Assembly: GCA_023443925.1 (NCBI GenBank)
Contig: JAEZSL010000120.1
Location: forward strand, 1-61,625
Length of the DNA stretch: 61,625 bases
DNA from: Bacillota bacterium
GTDB taxonomy: Bacteria > Bacillota_A > Clostridia > Lachnospirales > Lachnospiraceae
Reading direction: 5' to 3'
In this document: piece by piece, positions 51,281-60,519 of the stretch
Layout of the letters: every line of letters begins with the position of its first letter
How positions within the stretch are numbered: position 1 is the first letter of the stretch
Translations under genes and position numbers: made by a program
The notes under the pieces: model-generated
Databases searched by the model: none
Told to the model about the DNA's origin: nothing
The model's input: only the letters and a program-made list of their open reading frames with translations

Positions 51281-51874
51281 ATGAAAACGGATCATACTTC
51301 AAAACCAAACCATACCAGCAGGCTTAACGGCAAGTATTTACTAATTTTAATTCTTGCTCTGGTCATAGCATTAATCGCCATCCGGTTAAATAACGGCTCC
51401 CCTGATAAAAAGGAAATAGCTCTTAAAGCCGTATTGGAGCAAATGTATAACGGCCCCGACAGAGAATTAATCCAGTTAAGAGATCAGCTTACCCTGCAGC
51501 CGTCAAGTGATATTGATGCTGCCGGTAATACGGCTTCTCCGGATGATAACGATTTTATAGATAAGCTTTATAATATGTATCATCCATATTTTACAGAAAA
51601 GGCATATGAAGCTTTTCTAAAAAACCGTTATCCCGGCAGATACCAGTTCGACGCTGCTGACCGGGGCTATACCATTACAACAGACAAAATAAAAATAGAG
51701 CAGCATGAGGCATCGGCTTACGCCTTTACTCTCCATCTGAAATACCAGCCAAAAGACGGTACGGAACAAACAATTCTGATAAATGGAACAGCCGAATTTT
51801 CAGAAGACAGCAAGATTTCATCTCTTAATTTTGAAAACGATCTGCTTAAAATACTAAATAACAACAGCCATTAA
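51281..51874 (+). CDS. Single-pass membrane-anchored extracytoplasmic protein of unknown function
   Basis: I do not recognise this 197-residue protein. It has a polar N-terminus, one membrane segment at about residues 19-37 (YLLILILALVIALIAI) and an outer domain of about 155 residues with a NTF2-like feel: LYNMYHPYFTEKAYEAFLKNRYPG helices, then strands ending in ISSLNFENDLLKIL. No lipobox. AGGAGGT lies 9 bases before the ATG. It is a lone gene with its own terminator, convergent with the fucosidase gene. Confidence 0.75.
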   Translation: MKTDHTSKPNHTSRLNGKYLLILILALVIALIAIRLNNGSPDKKEIALKAVLEQMYNGPDRELIQLRDQLTLQPSSDIDAAGNTASPDDNDFIDKLYNMYHPYFTEKAYEAFLKNRYPGRYQFDAADRGYTITTDKIKIEQHEASAYAFTLHLKYQPKDGTEQTILINGTAEFSEDSKISSLNFENDLLKILNNNSH

Positions 51875-51880
51875 CGCAAA

Positions 51881-51935
51881 GGCTGGTGCAAAGCCGGATT
51901 TAGCTTCCGTATCCTTTGCACCAGCCCTATTTTTT
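51881..51935 (+). terminator. Rho-independent terminator after 51874
   Basis: GGCTGGTGCAAAG (51881-51893) and CTTTGCACCAGCC (51914-51926) are exact complements, followed by CTA and six T. It may also serve the convergent fucosidase gene. Confidence 0.8.
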
Positions 51936-51994
51936 ATCTACTGAATATTCTTTATAGCTTTTTTAATATATAATCATATAGTCATTGCTGCGTT

Positions 51995-54334
51995 TTACAG
52001 ATTACCGTCTGCACTTACCCTTACCGCCTTACCATTATATAATTTAACCGTCTGCTTTGTCTGTTTTATAATAACTTCTACCGTCTGCTCTTCCTTTGCA
52101 GTTAACAGAGCATAATCCAGTGCATTATTCTTAAACCAGATATCTGCGGTAATATTTCCGCGGCACTTAAGCCCTTTTATATATCCGTCGGAAAATTCTC
52201 CGGGCAGAGCCGGCAAAAGATGTATTTTACCGGTTTCACTCTGTACAAACATCTCTGCTAATCCTGCTGCCGCTCCGAAATTACCGTCAATCTGAAACGG
52301 AGGATGTGCATCAAACATGTTCTTATAGATACCGGAGCCGTCGGAAAAATTAAAGCCGGTGGAATCAGCCGGGCGCATGATCATTTTTAACATCTCCAGA
52401 CACCTGTCACCTTCCTGCAGTCTGGCCCATAAACATAATTTCCAGGCCTGTCCCCAGCCGGTACCAACGGATCCTCTTCGAATCAGGGAGGTCCGGCAGG
52501 CTTGTGCCAATTCGGGCGTCCTGCTTAAGGAAACTTCCTGGGACGGATACAGGCAGTACAAATGAGAGGAATGACGGTGCTGTACCTCTGTCTCTTTATA
52601 ATCTCCGCTGTATTCCAACAACTGTCCTTTTGAACCAATTCCATAATCCGCTAATTTAGGAAAAGCTGCTTCAATCTCCTCTATTACAGGATTCTTTAAT
52701 CCCGTCTTGTTAAGCGCCAATAAGGAGGTGCTAAAGAGCTCCCTCAAGATTCCGATATCCATTGCCGGCATTTTATCCAGATGATTTACTCTCCCATCTT
52801 TATAATAGGCATTTTCCGGAGATATGGAGATTCCGGTTACAAGTTTTCCGTCCTTATCTTCCGTCAAAAAGTCCAGATAGAACCGGCAGGCCTTTAACAT
52901 TATAGGCAGGGCAGTTTCTCTTAAAAAAGCTTCATCCCCGGTAAACAAATAATGCTCCCATAGATGCCGGCACAGCCACCCCGAAGACATGGGCCAGGGG
53001 GAATAGCCGGTACATTCCGATTCCCCCGGAGTTCTGGGTCCAACCGGAGGGGTATGTGCCCAGATATCCGCATTGTGGTGGGAAACCCAGCCATTGCAGT
53101 TATAATGCAGCTTTGCAGTTTTCTCACCATTTTTAGAAAGATTCGTAATCAGATCGATAAGGGGCTCCGTGCATTCGGATAAATTACAGGTTTCCGAAAG
53201 CCAGTAATTCATCTGGGTATTGATATTAATTGTGTAATTGCTGCTCCAGGGCGCCCGCAATTCCTGGTTCCAGATTCCCTGAAGGTTGGCGGTCTGGGTG
53301 CCGGGGCGTGAACTTGCAATTAAGAGATACCGGTTAAACTGGAAAAACAGTTCGTATAACCCCGGATCTTTTTCGCCATTGCTAAACGCAAGAATTCGTT
53401 TGTCGGTAGGGATATCCTCCCTGCTCTCACCCAGATAAAGCTCCATACGATTAAACAGCTGTCCGTAATCCTTTTGATGTTCCTCAAACAGTTCTTCATA
53501 GGACTTTTCAGCCAGCTTATTAAGACAATTCTCATTTTTAGCTGGTGCATTTCCCTCCGGTGCCAGGTTAAAAGCCGTAAAACTGGTTGCCAGAGATACC
53601 AATAGAACCGCTTCTGTAGCATTTTTAACGGTAATTGTCCCGTTACCGGTATTTATTACACCATCCGTTGACTGTATATGAATCCGTCCTTCAAAGTTCA
53701 CCGTCAAGTGTTCATCATCATACATTATAGGATCGGCCACATCATAATAACTGGGCATAGCCTCATAGGGTGCCCTGCCGGAGAGAATCAGGTCAGCATC
53801 TATTATCCCTGAAGAGGACTCTAACAGACTGTCGGCAGATACTGAAAAATTAAGGCTGTTATTTACCGAAGAAATAAGACGGATCACCATTACCTCCGCC
53901 GGTTTGCTTACAAAAACTTCACGGCGGTATTCAACGCCGCCGCATTTGAAGGAAGTAGCTGCTGCCGCCGAAGTGATATCCAGTTCCCGTCGGTAAGCTT
54001 CTGCCTCACCCTCCAGTTCAAAATCCAGATACAGATTACCAAAGGGCAGATATGCCTCCGTCCAGTGTCCCAGCAGATGCAGATTGGTTAGTTCCTCCGC
54101 TTTCTCTATATCCCCTTCCATTACGGCTTTGCGGGCCAGCTCAATATACTCTCCCGCTTTGGCATTATTCTTATCCTTAGGGCAGCCGGACCATAGAGTA
54201 TCCTCATTTAACTTAATAATTTCATGTGCGGTGCCGCCGTACACCATACCCCCGATGCGGCCGTTTCCCACAGGAAGTGCATCCTCCCATATCTCGGAAG
54301 GCTTGTCATACCATAATTTCAAATGTTCTGCCAT
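51995..54334 (-). CDS. Glycoside hydrolase family 95 alpha-L-fucosidase
   Basis: This 779-residue enzyme starts with the GH95 signature LPVGNGRIGGMVYGG and LNEDTLWSG. It carries NYTININTQMNYW (the Asn pair that activates water), a (alpha/alpha)6 barrel with HSSHLYCLYP and WKLCLWARL, and QIDGNFGAAAG with the catalytic Asp. GH95 enzymes cleave alpha-1,2-fucose (some act on alpha-L-galactose). No signal peptide is seen, so it works on imported oligosaccharides. AAGGAG lies 8 bases before the ATG. It is last in a run with a GH110-like galactosidase and an importer. Confidence 0.93.
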   Translation of the reverse strand: MAEHLKLWYDKPSEIWEDALPVGNGRIGGMVYGGTAHEIIKLNEDTLWSGCPKDKNNAKAGEYIELARKAVMEGDIEKAEELTNLHLLGHWTEAYLPFGNLYLDFELEGEAEAYRRELDITSAAAATSFKCGGVEYRREVFVSKPAEVMVIRLISSVNNSLNFSVSADSLLESSSGIIDADLILSGRAPYEAMPSYYDVADPIMYDDEHLTVNFEGRIHIQSTDGVINTGNGTITVKNATEAVLLVSLATSFTAFNLAPEGNAPAKNENCLNKLAEKSYEELFEEHQKDYGQLFNRMELYLGESREDIPTDKRILAFSNGEKDPGLYELFFQFNRYLLIASSRPGTQTANLQGIWNQELRAPWSSNYTININTQMNYWLSETCNLSECTEPLIDLITNLSKNGEKTAKLHYNCNGWVSHHNADIWAHTPPVGPRTPGESECTGYSPWPMSSGWLCRHLWEHYLFTGDEAFLRETALPIMLKACRFYLDFLTEDKDGKLVTGISISPENAYYKDGRVNHLDKMPAMDIGILRELFSTSLLALNKTGLKNPVIEEIEAAFPKLADYGIGSKGQLLEYSGDYKETEVQHRHSSHLYCLYPSQEVSLSRTPELAQACRTSLIRRGSVGTGWGQAWKLCLWARLQEGDRCLEMLKMIMRPADSTGFNFSDGSGIYKNMFDAHPPFQIDGNFGAAAGLAEMFVQSETGKIHLLPALPGEFSDGYIKGLKCRGNITADIWFKNNALDYALLTAKEEQTVEVIIKQTKQTVKLYNGKAVRVSADGNL

Positions 54335-54407
54335 GGTTATTCTCCTTATAATAAATTCGTATCGCTAAGTAATTGTGAAACACCTTTGTTGTATCTATAT
54401 ATTTTTT

Positions 54408-56219
54408 TTACTGTTTATCTATTATAACATCAGGTATGGATACCTTCTTATCATCAAAGTTATTACGATAAACACCTGCATTTTTACAATCTGACAGAGT
54501 TATTACTTCGAATGCATCCTCTAAAGAATCACTCTCCCGAATAATGGTATTCTCATAGAAGCTGAGATTTTCCACGTTCTTTGCGTCCAATACCTTATCA
54601 TTTTTTATATGGAAGGTATTGTGATGAATCCGGATGTTTTTGTGAACCGGGTAATCCTCTCCTGGAAGCACTTCCCCCTTTACAACCGGATGGATACTGA
54701 TAGCCGTATTTCCCTCTGCAAAGCCATAGGGATTTCCCACATGGAAAATGTTATTACGGATTTCCATATCCCTTACCGGGCCGGATTCATACCACTCGTC
54801 ACTGTCATTGGATACAAATATGGAAGCCATACTCATGCTGTGGAATTCATTTTCTTCAATTAATATCTTTTCTCTGGTCGTACATAAGATTCCTCTGGTG
54901 GGGATGGTTTCAAAACGGCATTTTTTTATGAGTACGGAGGGGGTATAAGTCACATTTTCCGCTACGTATTTTCCTTCTGCTCCGATTCTATCTCCCAGAC
55001 ATACCGGAAGTTCTTCCAAAAAGTCAACCCGCATACAACGGCCATCTCTGTACATGACGGCTCCCTTATTATCCACCGTATACTCCTGTTCCCCGTTTAC
55101 TCCCTGTAAGGTATCCCTGGCGTAAAAAATCACTTTATCCCCCGGATGAAATTGGGGAAATCCGCCCTGCTGGTCATGGACGTATTCTAAAACCAGGGAA
55201 TGGTTTTCCAGCATCTCCTTAACTCTTGTAAAGGTACCGTGAATATTGATGGCATCATCATGAGAATTGCCAAATTCACATTCCTCAATCCGAATTTCAC
55301 CCGCCGCGCCGGACACATGAATCAGATCAGCAAACCCGGCGGCTTTCCGGCCGGTATTATCCCTTGGGACAAATCTGCACTGATAAAAGGATACCTTGCG
55401 GCACATCTGTGTAAGCCAGCCAAAGCTGTGGAGGTAGTGCACTTTCACTTCCCTGACACAGATATCTGCGCTTTCCCAGAAAAAGGCTCCGGCAGTTTCC
55501 CGGTAGTCATTCCGGCAGATTTCAAAACACATCCCTGCTTCGTAACTCCTGGCTTCACTTTCTTTATAAGTTACCTCAATCCGGTGCCCGGTAAGTTCTT
55601 TCACCTTTTCCAACTTCCATAAGGGCCATATCTCTTCTTCACAACGAACGGCAGTTTTGCTGCCGGGCCGGTATAAAACCAATGCAGCCACCTTTTCCTG
55701 ATTCTTAAAACTCCAGTAGGTTTCTCCGCTTAAGGGACTTTTTTCAAACCAGTTGACATCCTTACCCTTAATTTCAAAGCTTTGTGCTTTGGGAATCTGA
55801 TAGGTGACCCGGTTTCCCTCTACATTTTCTACCAGCATTTCCGAAACCGTTGCACAAGGAAAGTCCCAGGCGAAATTCTTAAGTTCTATCCCCTTGCAAA
55901 AAACTGCGGCAAATGCCATCATATTTCCGTGAAATACAAATAAAGAACCATCCCCGTCTATACAGAGGTTTTCCTGTTCTTCCATTAAGAAACCGATTTT
56001 TTTCTCCGGATAATCCAGACTGTTGGTATTGGAAGTATGAAAAGTCCTTGACAGGGCATATTCCTTATGAAAATGATACTCCCCTTTGGGGAAAAAAAGA
56101 GTGACCGCCGCTTTCATACCCCTGATATCTTCCAGTGCCTTTTGCACCGGTATGGTGCAGTCCGTACCCTGCCCGGATTTAGCACCGTAATCTAAAATAT
56201 TTATTATTCTCCGTTCCAT
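54408..56219 (-). CDS. GH110-like exo-alpha-1,3-galactosidase (parallel beta-helix)
   Basis: This 603-residue right-handed beta-helix protein shows the GH110 layout. NILDYGAKSGQGTDCT begins the pectate-lyase-like fold, and CEFGNSHDDAINIHGTF, FHPGDKVIFYARDTLQG and RGILCTTREKILIEENEF follow. GH110 enzymes remove terminal alpha-1,3-galactose, in some cases only from blood-group B structures. I start it at 56219, with AAAGGAG 4 bases upstream. There is no signal peptide. With the fucosidase it could strip Gal-alpha-1,3-(Fuc-alpha-1,2)-Gal. The family call is from recognised motifs, not a search. Confidence 0.82.
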   Translation of the reverse strand: MERRIINILDYGAKSGQGTDCTIPVQKALEDIRGMKAAVTLFFPKGEYHFHKEYALSRTFHTSNTNSLDYPEKKIGFLMEEQENLCIDGDGSLFVFHGNMMAFAAVFCKGIELKNFAWDFPCATVSEMLVENVEGNRVTYQIPKAQSFEIKGKDVNWFEKSPLSGETYWSFKNQEKVAALVLYRPGSKTAVRCEEEIWPLWKLEKVKELTGHRIEVTYKESEARSYEAGMCFEICRNDYRETAGAFFWESADICVREVKVHYLHSFGWLTQMCRKVSFYQCRFVPRDNTGRKAAGFADLIHVSGAAGEIRIEECEFGNSHDDAINIHGTFTRVKEMLENHSLVLEYVHDQQGGFPQFHPGDKVIFYARDTLQGVNGEQEYTVDNKGAVMYRDGRCMRVDFLEELPVCLGDRIGAEGKYVAENVTYTPSVLIKKCRFETIPTRGILCTTREKILIEENEFHSMSMASIFVSNDSDEWYESGPVRDMEIRNNIFHVGNPYGFAEGNTAISIHPVVKGEVLPGEDYPVHKNIRIHHNTFHIKNDKVLDAKNVENLSFYENTIIRESDSLEDAFEVITLSDCKNAGVYRNNFDDKKVSIPDVIIDKQ

Positions 56220-56317
56220 ATTGCTCCTTTTGTACACCGCAGACAGACCACGGTACTGCCGCAAAGAATCCGTCTTCCGATTCACTTCTGCAACCGTTCT
56301 CCTTCTGCATCACTATC

Positions 56318-57229
56318 CTACTCCTTAACCGCACCGATTAAAACACCTTTTACAAAATACTTCTGTACAAATGGATAAATAACCAGAACCGGAAGGGTGG
56401 TGACCACTATTGTGGCATAACAGATTACCTGTTTTAACAGATAAGCGTCGGCTTCTGTCTTTAAATTATTTTGAAAGGAGGTTTCCATAACATCCTCCTG
56501 CACCAGAATCTCCCGCAAAAACATCTGCAGCGGATACAGACTGCGTTTTGCCTGTAAATAAACCAGTGCGTTATACCACTCGCCCCATTTGCTTACCGCG
56601 TAAAACAACACAATAGTCGCCAATGCGGCTTTTGACAGAGGCAGCACAATTTTTAATAAAATTTTCAGCTGACCCGCGCCGTCCAGTTTTGCCGATTCGA
56701 TAAGGCTTACCGGAACAGCCTCAAAGGAAGTTCTTAAAACAATCAGATTCCAAACACTTAATGCTCCCGGTATAATCATTGCAAGAGGTGTATTGGTAAT
56801 ACCCATTTTCTGTACGACTAAAAAAGTAGGTATCATACCCCCGTTAAAAAACATGGTAAATATAATAAATAGTAAAATTGGTTTTTTTAAAAGATAACCT
56901 TTTAGAGATAAAGCATAGGCTCCTAAAATGGTGATTGCCATACTAAAAACCGTACCAATTATAACATAAAAAATGGTATTCCGAAAGCCTATCCATATAT
57001 TTGCCGTATCAAACACCTGTTTATAACCCCGCAGGGAAAAACCTGCGGAATGCAGCAGTATACCGCCTGCTTTCCCAAGTTCCACCGGATCGCTGAAGGA
57101 ACCAAATACAACATATAAAAAAGGATATATGGTTACAGTCATCAGTACCAGCATAAAGGCATAATTAAATACTTGAAAAATCCGTTCTCCCTTACTCATT
57201 TTTATTCTATTTTTTACTTTTCTGCTCAT
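56318..57229 (-). CDS. ABC sugar transporter permease (LplC/YtcP type)
   Basis: This 303-residue permease has six membrane segments, FLYVVFGSFSDPVELG near the N-terminus and the coupling loop LIESAKLDGAGQLKILLKIVLPLS. It is typical of the complex-sugar importers found with glycoside hydrolases. I start it at 57229, with GGGG 6 bases upstream; ATGs at 57241 and 57268 are open alternatives, and the last overlaps the previous gene. It would work with the permease encoded upstream and the large binding lipoprotein. No ATPase gene is present. Confidence 0.92.
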   Translation of the reverse strand: MSRKVKNRIKMSKGERIFQVFNYAFMLVLMTVTIYPFLYVVFGSFSDPVELGKAGGILLHSAGFSLRGYKQVFDTANIWIGFRNTIFYVIIGTVFSMAITILGAYALSLKGYLLKKPILLFIIFTMFFNGGMIPTFLVVQKMGITNTPLAMIIPGALSVWNLIVLRTSFEAVPVSLIESAKLDGAGQLKILLKIVLPLSKAALATIVLFYAVSKWGEWYNALVYLQAKRSLYPLQMFLREILVQEDVMETSFQNNLKTEADAYLLKQVICYATIVVTTLPVLVIYPFVQKYFVKGVLIGAVKE

Positions 57230-57248
57230 AGTTTTCCCCATTTCTTCT

Positions 57249-58151
57249 TTACCATATGCTGGTTTCATTTACTTTACGGCTTAGCCGGTTTGCACCTGTT
57301 AACAGTACCAGATTAATGACCGAATTAAACAGACCTACGGCGGAGGAATAACTGTAATTCATATCTTCAAAACCTTTGCGGTAAACATAGGTAGATATAA
57401 TATCCGAGGTTTCATAGGTTAACGGTGTCTGGAGCAGAAATGCCTTTTCCCAGCCCACGCTCATGAGGCCGCCGGCTGCCAGTATAAACATGATTACAAC
57501 CGTAGGCATAATCCCTGGAATGGTTACATGCCAGATCTGCCGGAACTTATTGGCGCCGTCGATTCTGGAAGCTTCATAAAGCTCCTCCTGTATTCCGGAA
57601 ATGGCAGCTATGTAAATAATGGAACCCCAGCCAAAACCCTGCCAGATATCCGAAATCACATAAATGGCCCGGAAACTGTGGGGATCACTGATGAGGCTTC
57701 CGGTATGCCCGGTTATGGAATTGACCAGAGTTGTAATAAAACCGCCGCTGCCTGTAAACTTAAGTATGATACCGGATATTACCACAGTTGTTATAAAGTG
57801 GGGCAGATAAGTTACCGTCTGTATCACTTTTCGATAGGAAAGCAGACGGATCTCATTTAAAAGCAGGGCAAAAATAATCGGGGTCACAAACCCGAAAAGC
57901 AGGTTCAAGCCGCTAATCCATAAAGTATTGGACAGCACCCTTTCAAAGTAGATGGAACTGAAAAATTCATTAAAATATTTGAATCCCACCCAGGGACTCT
58001 GTAGAATCCCAAGCCTTGGCTTATAATTTTTAAAGGAGATTAAAATCCCGTACATCGGCATGTAACTAAAAATAAAAAGATAAATCAGGACCGGCAGCAG
58101 CATAATATAAACTGCTTTGTTTTTTCTTAAGTCCCTCCATAAGTTTTTCAT
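57249..58151 (-). CDS. ABC sugar transporter permease (LplB/YteP type)
   Basis: This 300-residue permease has six membrane segments, YIMLLPVLIYLFIFSYMPMYG near the N-terminus, abbreviated YIMLLPVLIYLFIF, and the coupling loop LYEASRIDGANKFRQIWHVTIP. GAGG lies 5 bases before the ATG. It precedes the second permease gene on the same strand and follows the binding protein after a 427-base gap that holds dispersed repeats, which is unusually long for genes of one transporter. Confidence 0.93.
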   Translation of the reverse strand: MKNLWRDLRKNKAVYIMLLPVLIYLFIFSYMPMYGILISFKNYKPRLGILQSPWVGFKYFNEFFSSIYFERVLSNTLWISGLNLLFGFVTPIIFALLLNEIRLLSYRKVIQTVTYLPHFITTVVISGIILKFTGSGGFITTLVNSITGHTGSLISDPHSFRAIYVISDIWQGFGWGSIIYIAAISGIQEELYEASRIDGANKFRQIWHVTIPGIMPTVVIMFILAAGGLMSVGWEKAFLLQTPLTYETSDIISTYVYRKGFEDMNYSYSSAVGLFNSVINLVLLTGANRLSRKVNETSIW

Positions 58152-58578
58152 ATTTTCCTCATTTCTACGCTGTTTTTATGCAGGTTAAATTTTTGTGCAC
58201 AGCGCGGCCACAAACCCGGCAAATTGAAATTCTACACTTTTCCCGTCAAGATGCCCACTTCTATATGCTCATGTTTCTTATGCGACTATCACACTAACGC
58301 CCATATCTTTCAGGCATAAATCGTGAAGAATAGCCTCTTTTACTATTCTTCTAATGACTCGCATTCATTTCGCGAGGCAATTCCCACTAACGCCCATGCA
58401 ATGCCACAAGCCTGCTTGCGGTATTGCATAAAGAAAGCTCTTTAATTCTTTTGTAAACAGAAACGGCTTACCTGCTCTTTATCAAATACAGATAAGCCGC
58501 TGCCGATTAATTAAACTTCCTGGAACTTTCCCCTTCGTAAACCTTTATTTTCAGGAAAAAACAAATACACTTTATTCC
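58152..58578. repeat. 427-bp intergenic mosaic of dispersed hairpins within the importer operon
   Basis: The gap holds AAGAATAG...CTATTCTT at 58326-58350 (nearly the copy at 38112-38136), a GCAAG-type hairpin CAAG-cctg-CTTG with matching GCAAT/ATTGC flanks at 58396-58429 (family at 3678 and 39513), and the phrase CACTAACGCCCAT twice. No gene is visible. It could be a mobile or recombination-built mosaic, or a processing site between the binding protein and permease messages. Confidence 0.75.
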
Positions 58579-60261
58579 TTATCTGGACTGATAACGGTCC
58601 GTTGCACTCTGATATACCTGAATCATATCCTGAATATGCAGGCTTTCCAGTTTACTGATGTAATCGTCAAACTCATCCAGGGGGTCGCTGCCGGTTATGA
58701 ATTTTAAGGTCATTTCATTCACATAGGTGTTGATGTCTTCATTAAAATAACTGATGGTTTCGGCTTCCTCTTCATTAAATAACAGGAAATTGGAAATCAT
58801 ATTCTGGGTTCCCATCTCCTTCCAGAGTGTTAAGGCATCGGGCTGGGAACCTAAGTTATATTTCTTGGTTAAGATGTAGTTTAAATCCGTATCTTCTTTG
58901 GTATGCCACTGCTGCGGTGTCTGACCTAACAATTGTTCTTTGGTTGCATTTTCAGGAACCGTAAGCAGTACCGGAATGCCGTCCTGCATTTCGTAACCAA
59001 CACCTTCCTGCCCATTTGCTAACATTAAGTCTATGTCTTCCAGATACAGGGCATCCAGCAGAGCGATGCAGGCCTCCGGATCTTTGGCATCCGCCGTAAT
59101 GTATTTATTATCACCTAAGGATCTGGAACTGTTTCTCAAACCGCTGATTGTATCTCCCTTCTTTAAAACCGGATACGGTGCCGGCTCTAAGGCTTTGGAA
59201 GTATCTTTGGATTCCGTTGTTACATAATATTTATTGCCGTAGTTCCATAAGTGGGTTACGACAGCTCCGACTTTGTCACCGGCCAGCATAGACATTATGT
59301 CATCGTTGGTAACCGTTGAAAAGTCCGGGTTAACCAGTCCTGCTTCATACCAGTTATGTAATGCAGTCAGGTAATCTTTATAGGCAGGTTCATAAGGACC
59401 GAAAGCAATCTTGCCGTCCTTATTTACATAATATCCGTCATCATCAATACCATAAGCTGCGGAGAAATAGTTAGAACCTTTATAGGAATCCTTGTCAAAG
59501 GCCAGCGGGTATTGAATTCCGTTATTCTTCATGGCGGTTAATACGGCAGTCCAGTCGTCCATGGATTCGGGTACGGCAAGTTTGGTTTCTTTGAGTATAT
59601 CACTGCGAAGCAAAGGTCCCGAAAAGGTCAGGTCTGCCTCTTCGCTGCCGCAGATTTTAGAGCCCAGCCTTACCACTCTGCCTTGGTCGTCTACAGCCGC
59701 CTTTTTCAAAAATTCATCACTCATAACTAATTTGTTAAAGTTCGGAGTATAAGTATCATTGATGTATTCGGTATAATCATATAAAATTTTATCTGCGTAG
59801 GCCATTTCAATGCCTCCCGGATAATAGGAGTCGATACCGTTGCAGAATATCATATCCGGCAGTTTGTCCGATGCCATCAGTACGGAGAAGTTATCACTTT
59901 CCTGGCCAATGGGCGGAGACATAAATTCAAACTTACAGTTTAAGAGTTTCTCCAGATCTTTTAAAACCGCATAATCTCCCATATTATCCGTAGCTTTTGC
60001 ATTGTTGCCCGTCATGGAAAACCAGATGGTAAAGGTTGTTCCCTGCAGATCCGGATGACCTTTCTCATCATAGGTAAAACGGCTGCCGTTATTGCCAGGT
60101 GCCCCATCCGTATCCTTTGTACCGGATGCTGCCCCATTTTCAGATGTTGCCGCATCCTTTCCCCCATTTGCTGCCGTCTCTGTCTTTTTGCATCCTGCCA
60201 GACTAAAGATCATAACAGTGATCAGGGTCATGGATACGGCTGTCCTTAATAGTTTCTTCAT
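58579..60261 (-). CDS. ABC transporter solute-binding lipoprotein (LplA type)
   Basis: This 560-residue protein has a lipoprotein signal with lipobox LAGC at about residues 21-24, a Gly/Asn/Thr-rich linker to about residue 60, and a large family 1 binding domain of the type paired with LplB/LplC permeases. The size suits complex oligosaccharides. AGGAGG lies 9 bases before the ATG. It lies upstream of the two permeases and the two glycan hydrolases, and downstream of the AraC regulator, all on the minus strand. Confidence 0.93.
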   Translation of the reverse strand: MKKLLRTAVSMTLITVMIFSLAGCKKTETAANGGKDAATSENGAASGTKDTDGAPGNNGSRFTYDEKGHPDLQGTTFTIWFSMTGNNAKATDNMGDYAVLKDLEKLLNCKFEFMSPPIGQESDNFSVLMASDKLPDMIFCNGIDSYYPGGIEMAYADKILYDYTEYINDTYTPNFNKLVMSDEFLKKAAVDDQGRVVRLGSKICGSEEADLTFSGPLLRSDILKETKLAVPESMDDWTAVLTAMKNNGIQYPLAFDKDSYKGSNYFSAAYGIDDDGYYVNKDGKIAFGPYEPAYKDYLTALHNWYEAGLVNPDFSTVTNDDIMSMLAGDKVGAVVTHLWNYGNKYYVTTESKDTSKALEPAPYPVLKKGDTISGLRNSSRSLGDNKYITADAKDPEACIALLDALYLEDIDLMLANGQEGVGYEMQDGIPVLLTVPENATKEQLLGQTPQQWHTKEDTDLNYILTKKYNLGSQPDALTLWKEMGTQNMISNFLLFNEEEAETISYFNEDINTYVNEMTLKFITGSDPLDEFDDYISKLESLHIQDMIQVYQSATDRYQSR

Positions 60262-60286
60262 AAAAAAATACCTCCTGTTTTGTTTT

Positions 60287-60412
60287 ATCCCTTCCGGCGT
60301 TTTAATCCATCCGTTGTTTAAACAATCCAGTGTTTAATCCATCCGGTGCTTTATCCATCCGGTGTTTAATCATCCGGTGTTTAATCATCCGTTGCTTAAT
60401 CCGTCCGATGCC
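60287..60412. repeat. 16-bp minisatellite upstream of the binding-protein gene
   Basis: About eight degenerate units like ATCCATCCGGTGTTTA fill most of the gap between the regulator and the binding-protein genes, about 25 bases upstream of the latter's start. The array probably lies in the promoter or leader of the importer operon. Confidence 0.8.
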
Positions 60413-60519
60413 ATTGGGATAAATCCACTATACATACGGATATACCGATAAGTAAATTATCACTTTCTGCCTTTGGCCAGATATCATTTTCTGTTTATTC
60501 TGAGAATAGTTCTGATACA

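Noticed and set aside
52921..53182. Opposing open frames within the GH95 gene
   Set aside because: Overlapping frames of a strongly supported gene with no signals of their own.
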